DNA of 64,000 nucleotides, taken from Datnioides undecimradiatus. Taxonomy: Eukaryota; Chordata; Actinopteri; Lobotiformes; Datnioididae. The stretch covers positions 5,873,477 through 5,937,476 of the forward strand of contig WARS01000025.1 in assembly GCA_008933995.1 (NCBI GenBank), in the 5' to 3' direction. Below, piece by piece: positions 40,701-50,976 of the stretch. Numbering within the stretch: position 1 is the stretch's first letter; every line of letters begins with the position of its first letter. The notes beneath the pieces are model-generated. The model made no database searches. It was given only the letters and a program-made list of their open reading frames with translations, and was not told where the DNA came from. The translations under genes were made by a program, and so were the position numbers.

Positions 40701-43700
40701 TGTTTACCATCTGGGGTCATGAAGATGATCGGCAGGCCCTCAAGTGTCGCCCACAGCTCCAGCCCAATACTGAGCCTCAGATACGGTGCTATGCCTGTCA
40801 AACCAAAGACCGCAAATAAAGCTGTAATCAAATCTGTGCTTATGCAACCTTTAGTATTGTTGCTGCTCACCTCTGTGGCCCACTTTCATTTACCACGCTG
40901 ACAAGAACGAGCACGTGTCACAGGCGCCGCTGTGGAAACAGACTGATTTTCTATATCAGGTTGGGTGCAGGAGAACAGAGCTGCTGCAGGTTGCAATCTT
41001 GATGAACACGATCCTCTCTGATACGGAGAGCTGCTTCTCGTCTGTCCTGCCACCACACCCCGAAGCATCTACCGGCCTTCTGCCCCTCTTTTTAAAGACG
41101 AAAAGCAAGTTTTTGTCCAGCTTGACCCGATCAATAACGCCCACATACACACAGACGCTATCAACTAAAGGCCAAATGATAATGTGGGCACATCTAGATC
41201 CAGAGACATGTTGTCTCGATCCATTTGTTGACCTCTTTTGCTTTCCTCTAGCTATTTACCCGTTACTGACGATCCTTTAAAGCGATAAAAACTCTTACAG
41301 ACTAAATAGAAACACTTGGGAAAAGCACTTTCTCCATTTGGCCTCTATGTACATGTACACACGGGTGTAGATGAGTGTGTGTCCCTTTGATAAGGACACT
41401 GTGGCCAGAATTAAAGTGGGCAGCACCATTACTTTGCATCTTAGAGGGCATCCTGCCACAGATATCAGTGGAGCCATATGGATGGAGAGAGGGAAGACCG
41501 GTTGGCAGGCTCTCCACGTGCTGTGAAGCCACTGGGCTACAACAGTCCCCTGAAGAACCAGGTCTTCACCACGCATGTCTGCGCTGCCTTAATGACTTCA
41601 CCAGCGACGTTTAATGTGCTAATTTGCTTCATAAACTCGAGTTAATTTGCGACCTAATTACACGCAAAAGCATCGGTTCCCCCTTGCCCGTCTCTCTGGG
41701 GAGGCGTTGTCGGGCTATTGGTTGTCTCTCCGTCTGCCTGGCTCCTGCATTGTATGTCGACCAACCACGGATGAGCAGCAAAAGCCTCCCAGTGGGGCCC
41801 AGACGGGCAGCCACAGCCCCTTCCTCCTAAGAGTCCCCGACTCAACACAGCAAGTGCCCCGAGTCACCCCGGTTATGAGCACCCTGAAAGATTTAAACAG
41901 AGCTCGACACGCCTTAAAACCGCTGCCACACACGTGAAAAGAGGGATTTAGCCGAATGCATGTTAGAAATGGTCGGCGCTTGCTTGCAGGATTGAGCGGC
42001 AGATGCTTCAGGTGTGCGTGCGCTGACAGCTGGCATTAACAACTCAGGCGGGGATTTTATCAGCTCCACAAGTTGGAAACAGAGAGCTGCCTGTCTGAGC
42101 TGGTGGGAATCAATAAATCCTGAATATTTATACCGCTGCAAAGATCACCTGCCTCTGGATGCAAACAAGAGGAAATCAATACAACAATGTGGTCACGTTG
42201 GATCAGAGTGTGATGATGGGAAAATGACTGGAAACCGCCGAGCAGGACGGGGGGGCTGCACCTCGATATGGCGTCTCAGTCGGGCGCAAACCTGATCTGC
42301 GAACCCATTCAAGACGCTGAAGAGCAGCGCCGTCAGACGCTCGGTCTAGGATCCGCCTCTAAAGTGCTTGTTTAGCAGCAACACCCGCTGAAACGTCAGA
42401 TAAAACCCAATCTAAGCGCAACTGTGCTTGCGCTGTAAACACACAAACCTCCTTCCTGTGTGTTACTGCGCATCCAAGTGTCTCTAAGATGCGCCGCTGT
42501 TAATAATTTAGCTGTTGCAAGTAGTCACAACATGCATGACTCTCACGCAGGTCAAACAAGACCACACTGCTCACTGCGAAGATAAATATCTCGACTTCTA
42601 TCAGGACTCAGGCTACATTCCCTCTCTAAGAGCACTGTGGTGTCCGACCGCTAATCACTGCGCTGGTTATGCTGGTATTAGTGCCCGTCTGATGTTCCCA
42701 CGGTAACAATGCACCCTCATATCTAAACTCATACCAACCCCTTAAAAATACTGAAACCTACAAAGACGCAGGTGTGGTTTATTCCTCTTTGCGTCAGCTG
42801 TGACATCCCCATGATATTTCAGGCATGTCAGGCACGGCGCACCCTTATGCAACTGTAACACAGACCTTACAGGAGATACACCAGCCTGTGTTTAAGCACA
42901 GTAATCACGGGCAGCCATCTCTGCAGCCCAGGCGAACCATGAATCAGTTAAGGGTGCGCTGACATCGTGCCAATGTGGGGAGATGAAAGAGGAAGGAAAA
43001 ACAACGCCGCACCAGCGTGAATCATCGTGGTTTTGGAAGAATACTACTACTCCTGGGTTAAAGCAAGAAGGGAAAAGCAGAAATGAAAATGATTCAGCTC
43101 TTTTATGTGTAATATTTAAAAAAATCTACAACATCAGCTCAGTAAATGACTTCTCACCTGCTGGTTTGAACAAATATGGAGTGTAAACACATGTCACCAA
43201 CTGGAAACCAGTGTCACTACGTTAATAACTAGCCAGGACAGGAGTTTGATGCAGCAGCGCCAACTGGACATTTTGTGGCCTTTGACAAATAATCATTCAA
43301 TTAATTAATTAGTGTTTTCCCAAGGTGACATCCTCTAAATGTTTCCAAATAACAGTCTTGAGATATTCAATTTATACAAATAATCCAAACTTAAACTGTT
43401 TATCCGGTGGCTTTGTTTGATATCTATCACTTAATATAATTTTCTAAAACAACTATGTGAAAGAGATAATTAAATCTGAAACTGAAACTAAGGAACCAGC
43501 AGATGTTGGGGCATGTTTTGCTTGATGAATGAACTGATTGTGCAGGTTCCTCTGGGACTTTAAATGTGAGGCAAAGTAAAAGAGCCGGAAGAAAAACAAG
43601 ATTAATCAATAATCGGTCAATCAGCTGATGGTTGTAGCACTTCACAGATAATATTAATAAAGTCAACACGTAAACAGGGAGTTCGGTATCATTTAGAGTC

Positions 43701-46700
43701 ATCTGTGTTAGAGCTGCAACACTGATCACTGAACAGCCTCTAATGCAGAAATCAATAGTCACTCTACTGTAAAACAGAGCAAACTGCCCCCATCCAGGAT
43801 CCTGCCTTCCTCCTTCCTCCCGCCTCTCCGCCCGACATCTGACCCCATCTCTTGCAGTTTCAAAGCCGGACCTGGAGCATTAAGATGCTGCACGGCCTCA
43901 GAGATGGAACCTCAGCCTGTTACTGGCTTCAGCAGCCCCGCTGGTGGGTGAGCGAAGCATGCCACAGAGCAGCAGAGAGGCCCTGCGTACCCACAGGCCT
44001 ACTTATATCAAGTGCCTGACATGCCATTCAGTGCCTGGCAGCACAGCCAGAGCTGCAGGCGTCTAAACATTTCCACTGGATCAAAGAAGCCTCCGCACAG
44101 ACAGACAGACACACAGCTTAAATGTCAGAGTCGGTGCAGTGGAGATGCACTCAGACAATGAGATTCCTATCGGTTTGTCCCTTTCCTGCTCGGGGCAGCT
44201 CTCCTGATTGCATCCTTTGAAAAACACCATGGGACAGATCTCTTGGTCGTTACCTAGCAACAGGTGGTAAGAAAGATACTGGCCTGGCTTGAAGGATGAG
44301 ATGGGAGGCTACTCGAGAGACAAAACCCCTGTTCTCCTTCATGAATTATCCCAAAGCTGAATAGAATAATACTGACCTGAGGACTCGCATGAATAGCAAT
44401 TGGTACTTGAGGCTTTTGGTCATGGAAATTTAATGACATCACTTCTGATTGTGGAGCGAGCATGAGCGAGTCTGTAACTTGGCAGAGCATCAAGCAGTGT
44501 CCCGACAGCGGACACCGCTGGAGCGGTGCCAGATCCAATGGAAAATTGTTGAGGGGCAAATAATGCAAACACGGAGAGGAGACAGATTGTAGGTCGATGT
44601 CTGTGAAAATGACGTGGGTTAAACACTCTGCCATGTGCTGTGCAGCGGGAACTGGAAAAACCAGCAGGCTGTTAGCTTAGCATAAGTGCTAGACACTAAG
44701 GATGCCATGACACCTTCAGGTTAAACTTAGAGTTTTTGAAAAACACAAAATTTGCATACCTATATATAAATATAAACACGTATTTGTGAATTCCCCTGTT
44801 AAATGACACGGTTCTCTCTTCCTCTGGTCAAGCTGTCGAGTTGTTCGTTCCTGTCAGGATGAATCGTAATCTCTTTCTTTACTCTGTGACTCCTCCCCCG
44901 CTTTAACAGTGAGCATAGTAAACACGTCAAACGTCAGGAACATGAACGCCGCTGTCGGGTTTGTTAGCATGCTGACGTCGGCGTTCAACCCAAGCGCTCT
45001 CTTCTGTTTTTGGCTTCACGAGTGTCTGCTCCGTTGCCGATGTGTTAGCGAATACAAACGCAGGTCGGGGATTTGATCGTCGCTGCTTCTTGTCCTTCCT
45101 TAAAAGCCGAAGCAGGAGGAGGAACGGCGTTCGAAATGGTGTTAATACATCTAAATACAAAAAAAAATAAAAAGATAAAACCCTCTTTCTGTCGCCCACT
45201 CTTCCCATTTCGGCCGCGCTTAAATTACAGGGTGCTGTTAACCGGCACTTCTACTGTACTGTTGTGTCAGAGTGAACTAATTACATGGTGAGAGGAGTCC
45301 TGTGAATCCTGGATGGCCGAAGCCAAACGCGCTCGCACGGGAAATGAAAGAGGAAAAGGCAACAAAAGTAAAACAAACACGGGCGCTTGGCTGAAATTAA
45401 GGGACAAATTGTCAAACCGCTGCTCGGCTGCTGTTACAGCAGCGAGTGGAGTAATGAGCGCGGTGCCGAGGTTCAATGGGAGCGGTAAAAATAGATGCTA
45501 TTAGAGGGAGACGGAGAGCGAGAGAGAGGGGGGAATACAGAGAAGGTGTGATTTTCTTAGGTGCGCTGACAGTTTGAGGCCAACAACAGCCGGGCCGAGC
45601 AGAAGCTGCAGCAGCTGCTTCCGAGCACATCAATACGCACCCGGAGTCAATCCTTCGCTCCTCATTACGTCCAACACATAGTTTTTTATGATGAGTCATG
45701 CTTTGCTGCTTGGCCCGAAACAGCTGACGCCACATATTTGGACCCCCCCCCCACTTCCACCACCTTTACCTATCTCCTTTCCTCTTCTGCTGCTCTTATC
45801 CCCCTCCACCTCCTTCCTCTCTACCCCCACCTTCCTTTCCTCACCTCCTCATTATCAACCCTCCGCCTTCTCGCCTTCTCCTTCTGCTCAAACGCACCCG
45901 ATATATTCGGCGCGGCAGCTTCAAGTTCACTTAACCTTTTAGTATTCCCCATCAGACTCCTCTCTCTGCTCCCTGACTCTCGGCTGAAACTCAGAGATGA
46001 ACTATTGGACTCTTCTGGGGTCATTAAGGGTCGCGTCGCCATGGCAACGGCAGCTGCAGCTGTAATTCGCAGGCAAATTTCCATCGCTCTGTAAACACGC
46101 CGCACAACCGCACAGAGCTATTTGAGCAACACCGGCTTTGAATGATGATTTGAACAGCCCACTAGGCAAAATGTCCAGATATACCAAATGTCACCTGGCT
46201 GGACGGCCTCAGAAGAGCTCCTCTGATGGTTTTACTGGTGCACTCTCCCAACGAGTGGCTCTCTTTGTGGCTGCAGTGTTTTAATCTACTAGGAGACCAC
46301 TTGCCCTCGCCAACGTGGGCACCGGCCGAGAGTTTTTGCCGTTGCAGTCGGTCATTTTGCACACGTTCAAACCCACAGAAAAGATGGCGGCGTGTGCGAT
46401 GCCTCCCGGGGTGTCCTGAACCTCAGCGTTTGCCTACAAACTCAAATTGATTATACACAGATGCAATACACTTGTGCTAAAAGGAAAAGTCTTGATTGCA
46501 CGTGTTTCCCCGTCACATGCGATACTGGCGAATGGCTGCAAACACCGCAATACACATGAGCTTCGGCTTCTGAGAGAGAGGCCGGCCAGAGGTTCGAGTC
46601 GCAGCTGCAGCAAAGTCACAGCAGATGAGCCACAAAAAGGGAAACTAAGACCAAAAGACAGTAACCCAGTATTATTGTTTATCAAGGTTTAGCGTCACTG

Positions 46701-47332
46701 CGTCGTAAACTAGTTCCTGCCTCTTGAAAGTGAATAATTACCGTTTCTCACGACTTCCATGACGGGAGACTAATTATCTAAACAGACAGAGGTATAAAGA
46801 CGTCACAAGGGACATCATTATCATTTCCAAAGTTGAGTTGCAGTAAGGTCTAAACATTTTGTCTGCGCAGGATCAAAACATGGCGCCGCATGTGCAGAAT
46901 CTACCCAAAACAATCTAAAAACCTTCAGATTGTTTTAGCGGCCTTGTGAATCTGCGCAATCTGCAGCTCATCACCGGCAGCACATCTAAGCTCGGTGACT
47001 GGATACGGCGCCTTCAGTTCGCTCCGCTACGCTCATTGTTGCGTATTCAACCTTGAGCGCCGTGGTGAGAGTCGGGGGTAAAAGGTTACCGACGATACAC
47101 ACCGAGTCAAAACATTCTGTGCTCCTGCACAGTTCGCTCTTACCTTGCACGTCATCATGTCGCTGACCCTCTGCTGCATGGACTGCCCGGCTTTGGGTCT
47201 GACCAGGAGGTAAAGGGCCTTGACCTCGGGGCAGGACCTCAGCAGCTTCTCCACCAGCACTTTCCCCATGAAGCCCGTGGCTCCTGTGATCAGCACGTTC
47301 TTGCCAGCGTAGTATTCAGCTATGGACGCCAT
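20476..47332 (-). CDS. far2: Fatty acyl-CoA reductase, FAR2-like, complete
   Basis: Reduces long-chain acyl-CoA to fatty alcohol with two NADPH at the peroxisomal membrane, supplying alcohols for ether lipids (plasmalogens) and waxes. Coding exons in transcription order: 47144-47332, 33832-34007, 29462-29641, 28308-28485, 25825-25869, 25607-25725, 24321-24388, 21643-21814, 21430-21559, 20880-21007, 20476-20638. They join in phase to 1548 bases: 515 residues plus TGA, the length of human FAR1 and FAR2. The Rossmann motif TGATGFMG is at residues 16-23 and the YxxxK catalytic pair is Y204/K208. The FAR C-terminal domain follows, then a hydrophobic membrane region at about 470-500 and the ending [13 protein letters not shown]. 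Residue signatures such as [10 protein letters not shown] and HRPKSALVY, and the convergent neighbour ergic2, favour FAR2; other stretches look like FAR1. The paralogue call is therefore less sure than the family. Confidence 0.93.
21008..21429 (-). other. far2: far2 intron 9
   Basis: Intron of 422 bases between exons 9 and 10, bounded by AAG|GTAGGC and a tgcag acceptor. No further feature was recognised. Confidence 0.75.
22371..22392. repeat. (CTC)7 trinucleotide microsatellite
   Basis: Perfect CTC/CCT triplet run inside far2 intron 7, in a GC-rich neighbourhood. Confidence 0.9.
23582..23720 (-). repeat. Degraded fish interspersed repeat ('gctaacatgctcacaatgac' type)
   Basis: The stretch has the phrase order of a widespread teleost repeat: a 'gctagctctgtgaagct' part, then 'acatgctaacatgctcacaatgac', then 'gctaatgttcagcaagtg'. 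I recognise it from memory of fish genomes, not from a search. A related piece in the opposite orientation sits at about 61675-61735 ('gttagcatttagctt ... caccactgtgcc'). Confidence 0.6.
24389..25606 (-). other. far2: far2 intron 6 (1.2 kb)
   Basis: AT-rich intron with no recognisable coding or RNA feature. The block at about 25150-25560 is especially AT-rich. Confidence 0.65.
26540..26559. repeat. (CA)10 microsatellite
   Basis: Perfect CA dinucleotide run in far2 intron 4. Confidence 0.9.
27010..27150 (+). repeat. Fish palindromic-end interspersed repeat, partial copy
   Basis: Shows the known phrase order of an abundant teleost element: 'gtttaagaggctgga', then 'gtcatttttgc', then 'ttaaaacactcaat', ending in 'gatcaactaatcactgcaac'. 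Related copies lie at about 30336-30545, 34875-35070, 43360-43720, 61290-61590 and 63080-63265. Both ends of the element carry inverted 'gctgcaacta' sequence, as in MITEs. The family name is not certain. Confidence 0.6.
27979..28203 (+). repeat. Polypurine (GAA/GA-rich) tract, about 225 bp
   Basis: Nearly all bases on the plus strand are A or G, with only scattered pyrimidines; the far2 sense strand is correspondingly polypyrimidine. The tract begins about 105 bases inside far2 intron 4, just after exon 4. The apparent Arg/Glu/Lys-rich open frame here is a by-product of the composition. Confidence 0.85.
28486..29461 (-). other. far2: far2 intron 3
   Basis: Intron of just under 1 kb, bounded by GA|GTGAGT and a cttcag acceptor. 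It contains no feature that I can name. Confidence 0.7.
29701..29722. repeat. (GT)11 microsatellite
   Basis: Perfect GT dinucleotide run in far2 intron 2, close to exon 3. Confidence 0.9.
30336..30545 (+). repeat. Fish palindromic-end interspersed repeat, degraded copy
   Basis: Begins with 'gcgctgcaactaatgataatgac' and later shows 'aatctgttgattgagtaattgattatttg', both typical of the same teleost element as at 27010-27150. It is interrupted in the middle by unrelated sequence. Confidence 0.5.
34707..34737. repeat. (AC)15 microsatellite
   Basis: Longest perfect dinucleotide run of the window (31 bases), in the large far2 intron. Confidence 0.9.
34875..35070 (+). repeat. Fish palindromic-end interspersed repeat copy
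   Basis: Starts 'gggctgcaacaatgatt' and continues with 'tcacagaaaaccag' and 'aaatattcagttta'. It then has 'tggcatctgttttgctgaaaa', in the order expected for the same teleost element as at 27010-27150. Confidence 0.55.
37428..37445. repeat. A18 homopolymer
   Basis: A run of 18 A in the large far2 intron. The sequence to its left shows no retroposon body that I recognise, so it cannot be called a retroposon tail with confidence. Confidence 0.8.
38728..38872 (-). repeat. tRNA-derived SINE (teleost type)
   Basis: On the minus strand there is a tRNA-like head with an A box (TGGCGCAGAC, plus coordinates 38858-38867) and a B box (GGTTCAATCC, 38781-38790). The typical fish SINE follow-on comes next: 'gtgtcaaagccttcaggcgagatgttgaaccccagc', a diverged form of the common 'gtgtccttgggcaagacactgaacccc'. 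The spacing between A and B boxes is about 70 bases, some 30-40 more than usual, so a short insertion is likely. Recognition of the family is from memory. Confidence 0.75.
43360..43720. repeat. Fish palindromic-end interspersed repeat, degraded long copy
   Basis: Contains 'aataatcggtcaatcagctgatgg', a 'gactttaaatgtgaggcaaag' region and ends 'gagctgcaac'. These are phrases of the same teleost element seen at 27010-27150. It is strongly diverged. Confidence 0.45.
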
Positions 47333-47431
47333 GCCGCTGCCCGCTGCGCCACTGCAGATGTCCGTCAGTCTGGCGCGTCCGTCTGTTGCCTGCTCTCCTA
47401 ACCCGGTGAGGTCCCGGCCTTCAGACAGCTC
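47333..47431 (-). other. far2: far2 5' UTR within exon 2, with strong acceptor
   Basis: Directly upstream of the far2 ATG (47330-47332) the minus strand runs 99 bases to an excellent 3' splice site: a pyrimidine tract of about 20 bases followed by ctctgcag, just above 47431. This implies that the start codon lies in exon 2 and that a non-coding first exon is further right. The same layout is known for vertebrate FAR genes. Confidence 0.65.
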
Positions 47432-48776
47432 CTGCAGAGGGAGGAGGGAGGAGAATATGAATACGAGCGCCGGCAGCCGCAGAGTTTAACCACTCTATCA
47501 GGAAGCTTGTGTGCGCAGGGCTGGCGATGCGGTTCAGGGAAAATGAGTTTTGCATGAATGTCCCGACTTTAAATTGTTTCAGTTTGATGTATTTTGGGAG
47601 GAAAACCAAAAAAAAAAAAAACCCCACACAAACATTTTAATAAATTCAAAAAAGGTGCATCGGTGGTGTAATCTCTCTGTTCTGACCTTCAAACTGCCAG
47701 AACAAACATGCAACCGGTATGCAAATGAGATGAATATTCATACAGGCGGACAGAGGGGGGGGGGCAATGTTCAGGGGCAATCTGACGTGTGCGTCTGTGT
47801 GTGGGTGGCCGCGCTCCACAGAGGTGAAACTCATCAGCTGCGACCACGCTGTTGTGCTTCGGATTAACTGCCACACTGTTCCCAGTCCGGGAAGACCTGA
47901 ACGGGCCTGACGGGGCCTTTGGTTGCGTCTCTCTCTCCTTCATATTCAGTCACCTCTTTTAATGTCTGCGATGAAGGCGGAATGAATATAAAAATACTTC
48001 CTGGAAGTCAAGGCGGCGTCTTTAAAGCGCTTGTTTTATCCGACCCAAAATAGCCACCGTACACTGAAATAAAACATTCAGACCTGAGACGCTGGAGGCA
48101 GTGGCTTTTTAAGCACTTTTGCTGATAAAATGATTGAAAAAGCAATCGAATCGCAAAATAGTCTTAAGTATCCGAGCTGCGACAGACAGATGCAACTGAA
48201 AAAAAGTGAAAATGATTGTTTCTTTTAGCCCCGGGAAACAATTAACAGCAGAAAAATCAAAATAAGTATTGATTTTAAAGCGGGACGAGACAGACAAAAG
48301 CAGAAGAATCTCACTTCAGAGAGCCTGAACCGCAAAAACAAACCCAAAATGGAAATAAAATTAGACATTTATGTACTGTGATCATCCCGGTATGAACAGA
48401 TATTGAGCTTTGAGCTAAATTTAATCAACTGATCTGCATAAATAATTTATTTTTAGACAAAACACCAAACATTCGCTCATCCCAGCCTCTTAAAAGTGCA
48501 CAGTCAGTGTTTTTTCCAATGTTTCCAATGTGAAGAAACCAAGCCGGACACTGTGTTGACCAGTAATCGATGGATTTGTGAAGAAATGAACCTGAATTAC
48601 TGATGAATGGTGGAAATATTCCACAGTTGCATCAAAAAATGTGCTAAAAAGGAACAAAATGAGCTTTTATATCACATGTTTCAAGTGTGTTGTCTGCTAA
48701 TAGAGCTGTTCATTGCACTGAATATCAATTTGAGCTTTCTTAATACACTGTGACACATAATGATAACACATTTTGA

Positions 48777-48801
48777 TGCACACACACGCGCGCGCACACA
48801 C
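48777..48801. repeat. Alternating (CA)(CG)(CA) tract, Z-DNA type
   Basis: About 25 bases of strictly alternating purine and pyrimidine with a CG core flanked by CA repeats, the composition most prone to left-handed Z-DNA. A close analogue lies at 63763-63788. Confidence 0.8.
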
Positions 48802-48929
48802 AGTCTGTGCTCTCCACAGTCAGACGGCTCAGCACACAGCAGCACAGGACGTACAACTACAATCGAGCCATATGACGACACTGGCGTATCCCCGATAAGC
48901 TCCCACAGTCACGTCGAGAACACTTCAAC

Positions 48930-49045
48930 CTTGTCGTGGACACGCTGCATGACATCGCCGGCCGTCGGCCCGCGCACGGCTTCGTTTGCGTGAGCTCGCC
49001 TTCGTTTTCTCGGAGCGCGGCTCGCCGTGTTGACTCAGGGTTATC
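48930..49045. promoter_or_regulatory. CpG-dense patch, candidate promoter or first exon of far2
   Basis: The highest local density of CpG in the stretch upstream of far2 exon 2, with sequence such as 'gccggccgtcggcccgcgcacgg'-like GC blocks and 'cggagcgcggctcgccg'. It lies 1.5 kb upstream of the exon 2 acceptor. A possible minus-strand donor is AAG|GTTGAA near 48930. No transcript evidence is available. Confidence 0.25.
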
Positions 49046-50557
49046 CTCTCGTGATGAGATTTACATGGCGACAGATCTAAATCAACATTAGCTGGAAGCG
49101 CGGCCGGTTAGCCACAACATTTACACAACTATCTCAACCCATTGAGACGCACTCAGAGTGAAGAATGGCTCAAACACACCTGCTAAGACACACATTTGCC
49201 CAAGATAAAGTGACCCAGACTTGCACCGCTCGTCATTCTTCCAATGATTTCTGACGGGTTTCTGGACGTCCAGCCGCCCTCGTTCTACGGCAACCTAATT
49301 GGATCAATTGCTGCTCTAATGGTGGCGGTGTAATGGACTGTGTCTGCTTATTTGGGCCAACTCAATACAATAAATCAGGAGCTGCATCTGCAGCTTTAGC
49401 GGTGGCAGGCGGCCAGGTCCTACAGGATCCTGATTAGGACCGAGGACCCAGACAGAAGCTGATGTGGCTCCTGGTCGTTAGCTTAGCCGCTGACCCTGCT
49501 CCCAGTGTTTATGAGCTGGTCACTGAGTGTCTGGAGGCAACAGCGGCAGCAACAGTTGGTTCTTTAGTGAGCCGATTTCATTTTCCCGTCAACTGTGCCG
49601 CCCGATTGGTCAGAATTTATGTAAACAGGCATGTAAACAGGAAAATTGGTTAATTTGCCACAAATGGCTTCGTAGGACCGTTGTCTTTTTTTAGAACAGG
49701 GGTAATATTTGTCCTTTTTGCTTGCAGACGCGTGGTTTGGATGGAGAGGCTGTCCACAGAGGGCGTTTAAGGCCGCCAGAGGACAAGAGCGACAACATTA
49801 AAACTCTTTTTCCAGCAGCAGAACAGCTGATCGGTAACTGTGTTTAAACACACATGAAATGGTGATTGCTGTGGGTTTTATTGTAGCGGTTCCCTCTTTA
49901 TGTGGCGGCTGTCTCACACACACCGCCAAACATTTACAGCTCGAGACTTTGCCCTTATTCCCTTTCAGACCGACAGCAACCTGCAAGCGTCGCGTCGCCG
50001 CCGTTCATCAAAGCTTCTCTCCTGATCGCAGCACCATTTTGGGTTTGCAGGGTAAAAACCACACGACCGTGCTGCCAACGCTGCCGTTCGTTTGCGTGTA
50101 ACCACAGCAACGATGCGCCAATAAAGACCTTGTCGACAGCTTCCTGTCTCTGGTTGGCATCGCTCTCCGCCCCAAACCAGTCGCAGGAGCAGGGAAAGCG
50201 ACCGTGGCGCGCCTCGCCTTTGCCAGCCGGCCCGTTACATGGGATGCGCGCTTGTTAAATTTTGCACTTGGCAGGAACGGCGCAACATTTCGCCAAGACA
50301 GACGCTCGATCAGCACTTTTTAGCGATTAGGCGGAGCTGTGAGTTGTACGCAAGACGAGCCACCCCACTTTCTTCCCTTCCCCTCTCTCCTGGGCTGCAT
50401 GTCTGCTCAAAAACAGAAGACGGAGACCAAATCCTCCTGAGCCGAACGTGGCCCAGATAACAAAACAATCTTGTATTTACTTGCTTTCGTTCCATGCCGC
50501 CGTCTGTGCATGCAATATTGAATTAGGCTCCCTTACTCTCACACGCTAAAAGAGATC

Positions 50558-50579
50558 TGTGTGTGTGTGTGTGTGTGTG
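50558..50579. repeat. (TG)11 microsatellite
   Basis: Perfect TG dinucleotide run. Confidence 0.9.
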
Positions 50580-50954
50580 ATTTATTCCTGCACTTGTTTG
50601 CAGTGGAAAAGGAGCGTCACAGAAACGGATCCGGGAAAAGAAGCCCGGCTGAGCTTTACGCCGAAACCGTCTGACAGATCATTTTAATTCTGGGTTTTTA
50701 ATCTGCAGAGGAGCTAACTTCTCTGCATGCATGCACTGAAAAATAAATAAATAAAAAAAAAAAAGGTCAGTCAAGGTCTCGCGTTGAGGCCCCTGACATT
50801 CCTGCTTTGTGCTTCACAGAGATTCCCTGTGGACACAAGGACAAGGGCAGGGAGAGGGAGGGGGGCTGAAAGTCACTACAGATTAACGCCTGACAATGGA
50901 AATGTTCCTGCAGCTGGAAAAGTGTTGGAATGGACGGGCACATCCCAGATTCAT

Positions 50955-50976
50955 CACACACACACACACACACACA
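50955..50976. repeat. (CA)11 microsatellite
   Basis: Perfect CA dinucleotide run, 400 bases from the (TG) run at 50558-50579 and of opposite strand sense. Confidence 0.9.

Larger units (their letters stand above)
34008..47143 (-). other. far2: far2 first coding intron (13.1 kb)
   Basis: Very large intron between the exon with the start codon and the next coding exon. It contains an (AC)15 microsatellite, a SINE at about 38728-38872, two palindromic-end repeat copies and an A18 run at 37428-37445. I looked for other genes on both strands and recognised none. Unmarked stretches look like ordinary intronic DNA. Confidence 0.65.

Noticed and set aside
46526..46600. A-box-like TGGCGAATGG and B-box-like GGTTCGAGTC, possible tRNA gene
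   Set aside because: Spacing is too long, no cloverleaf arms can be drawn, and the flanks show no SINE follow-on; probably chance.
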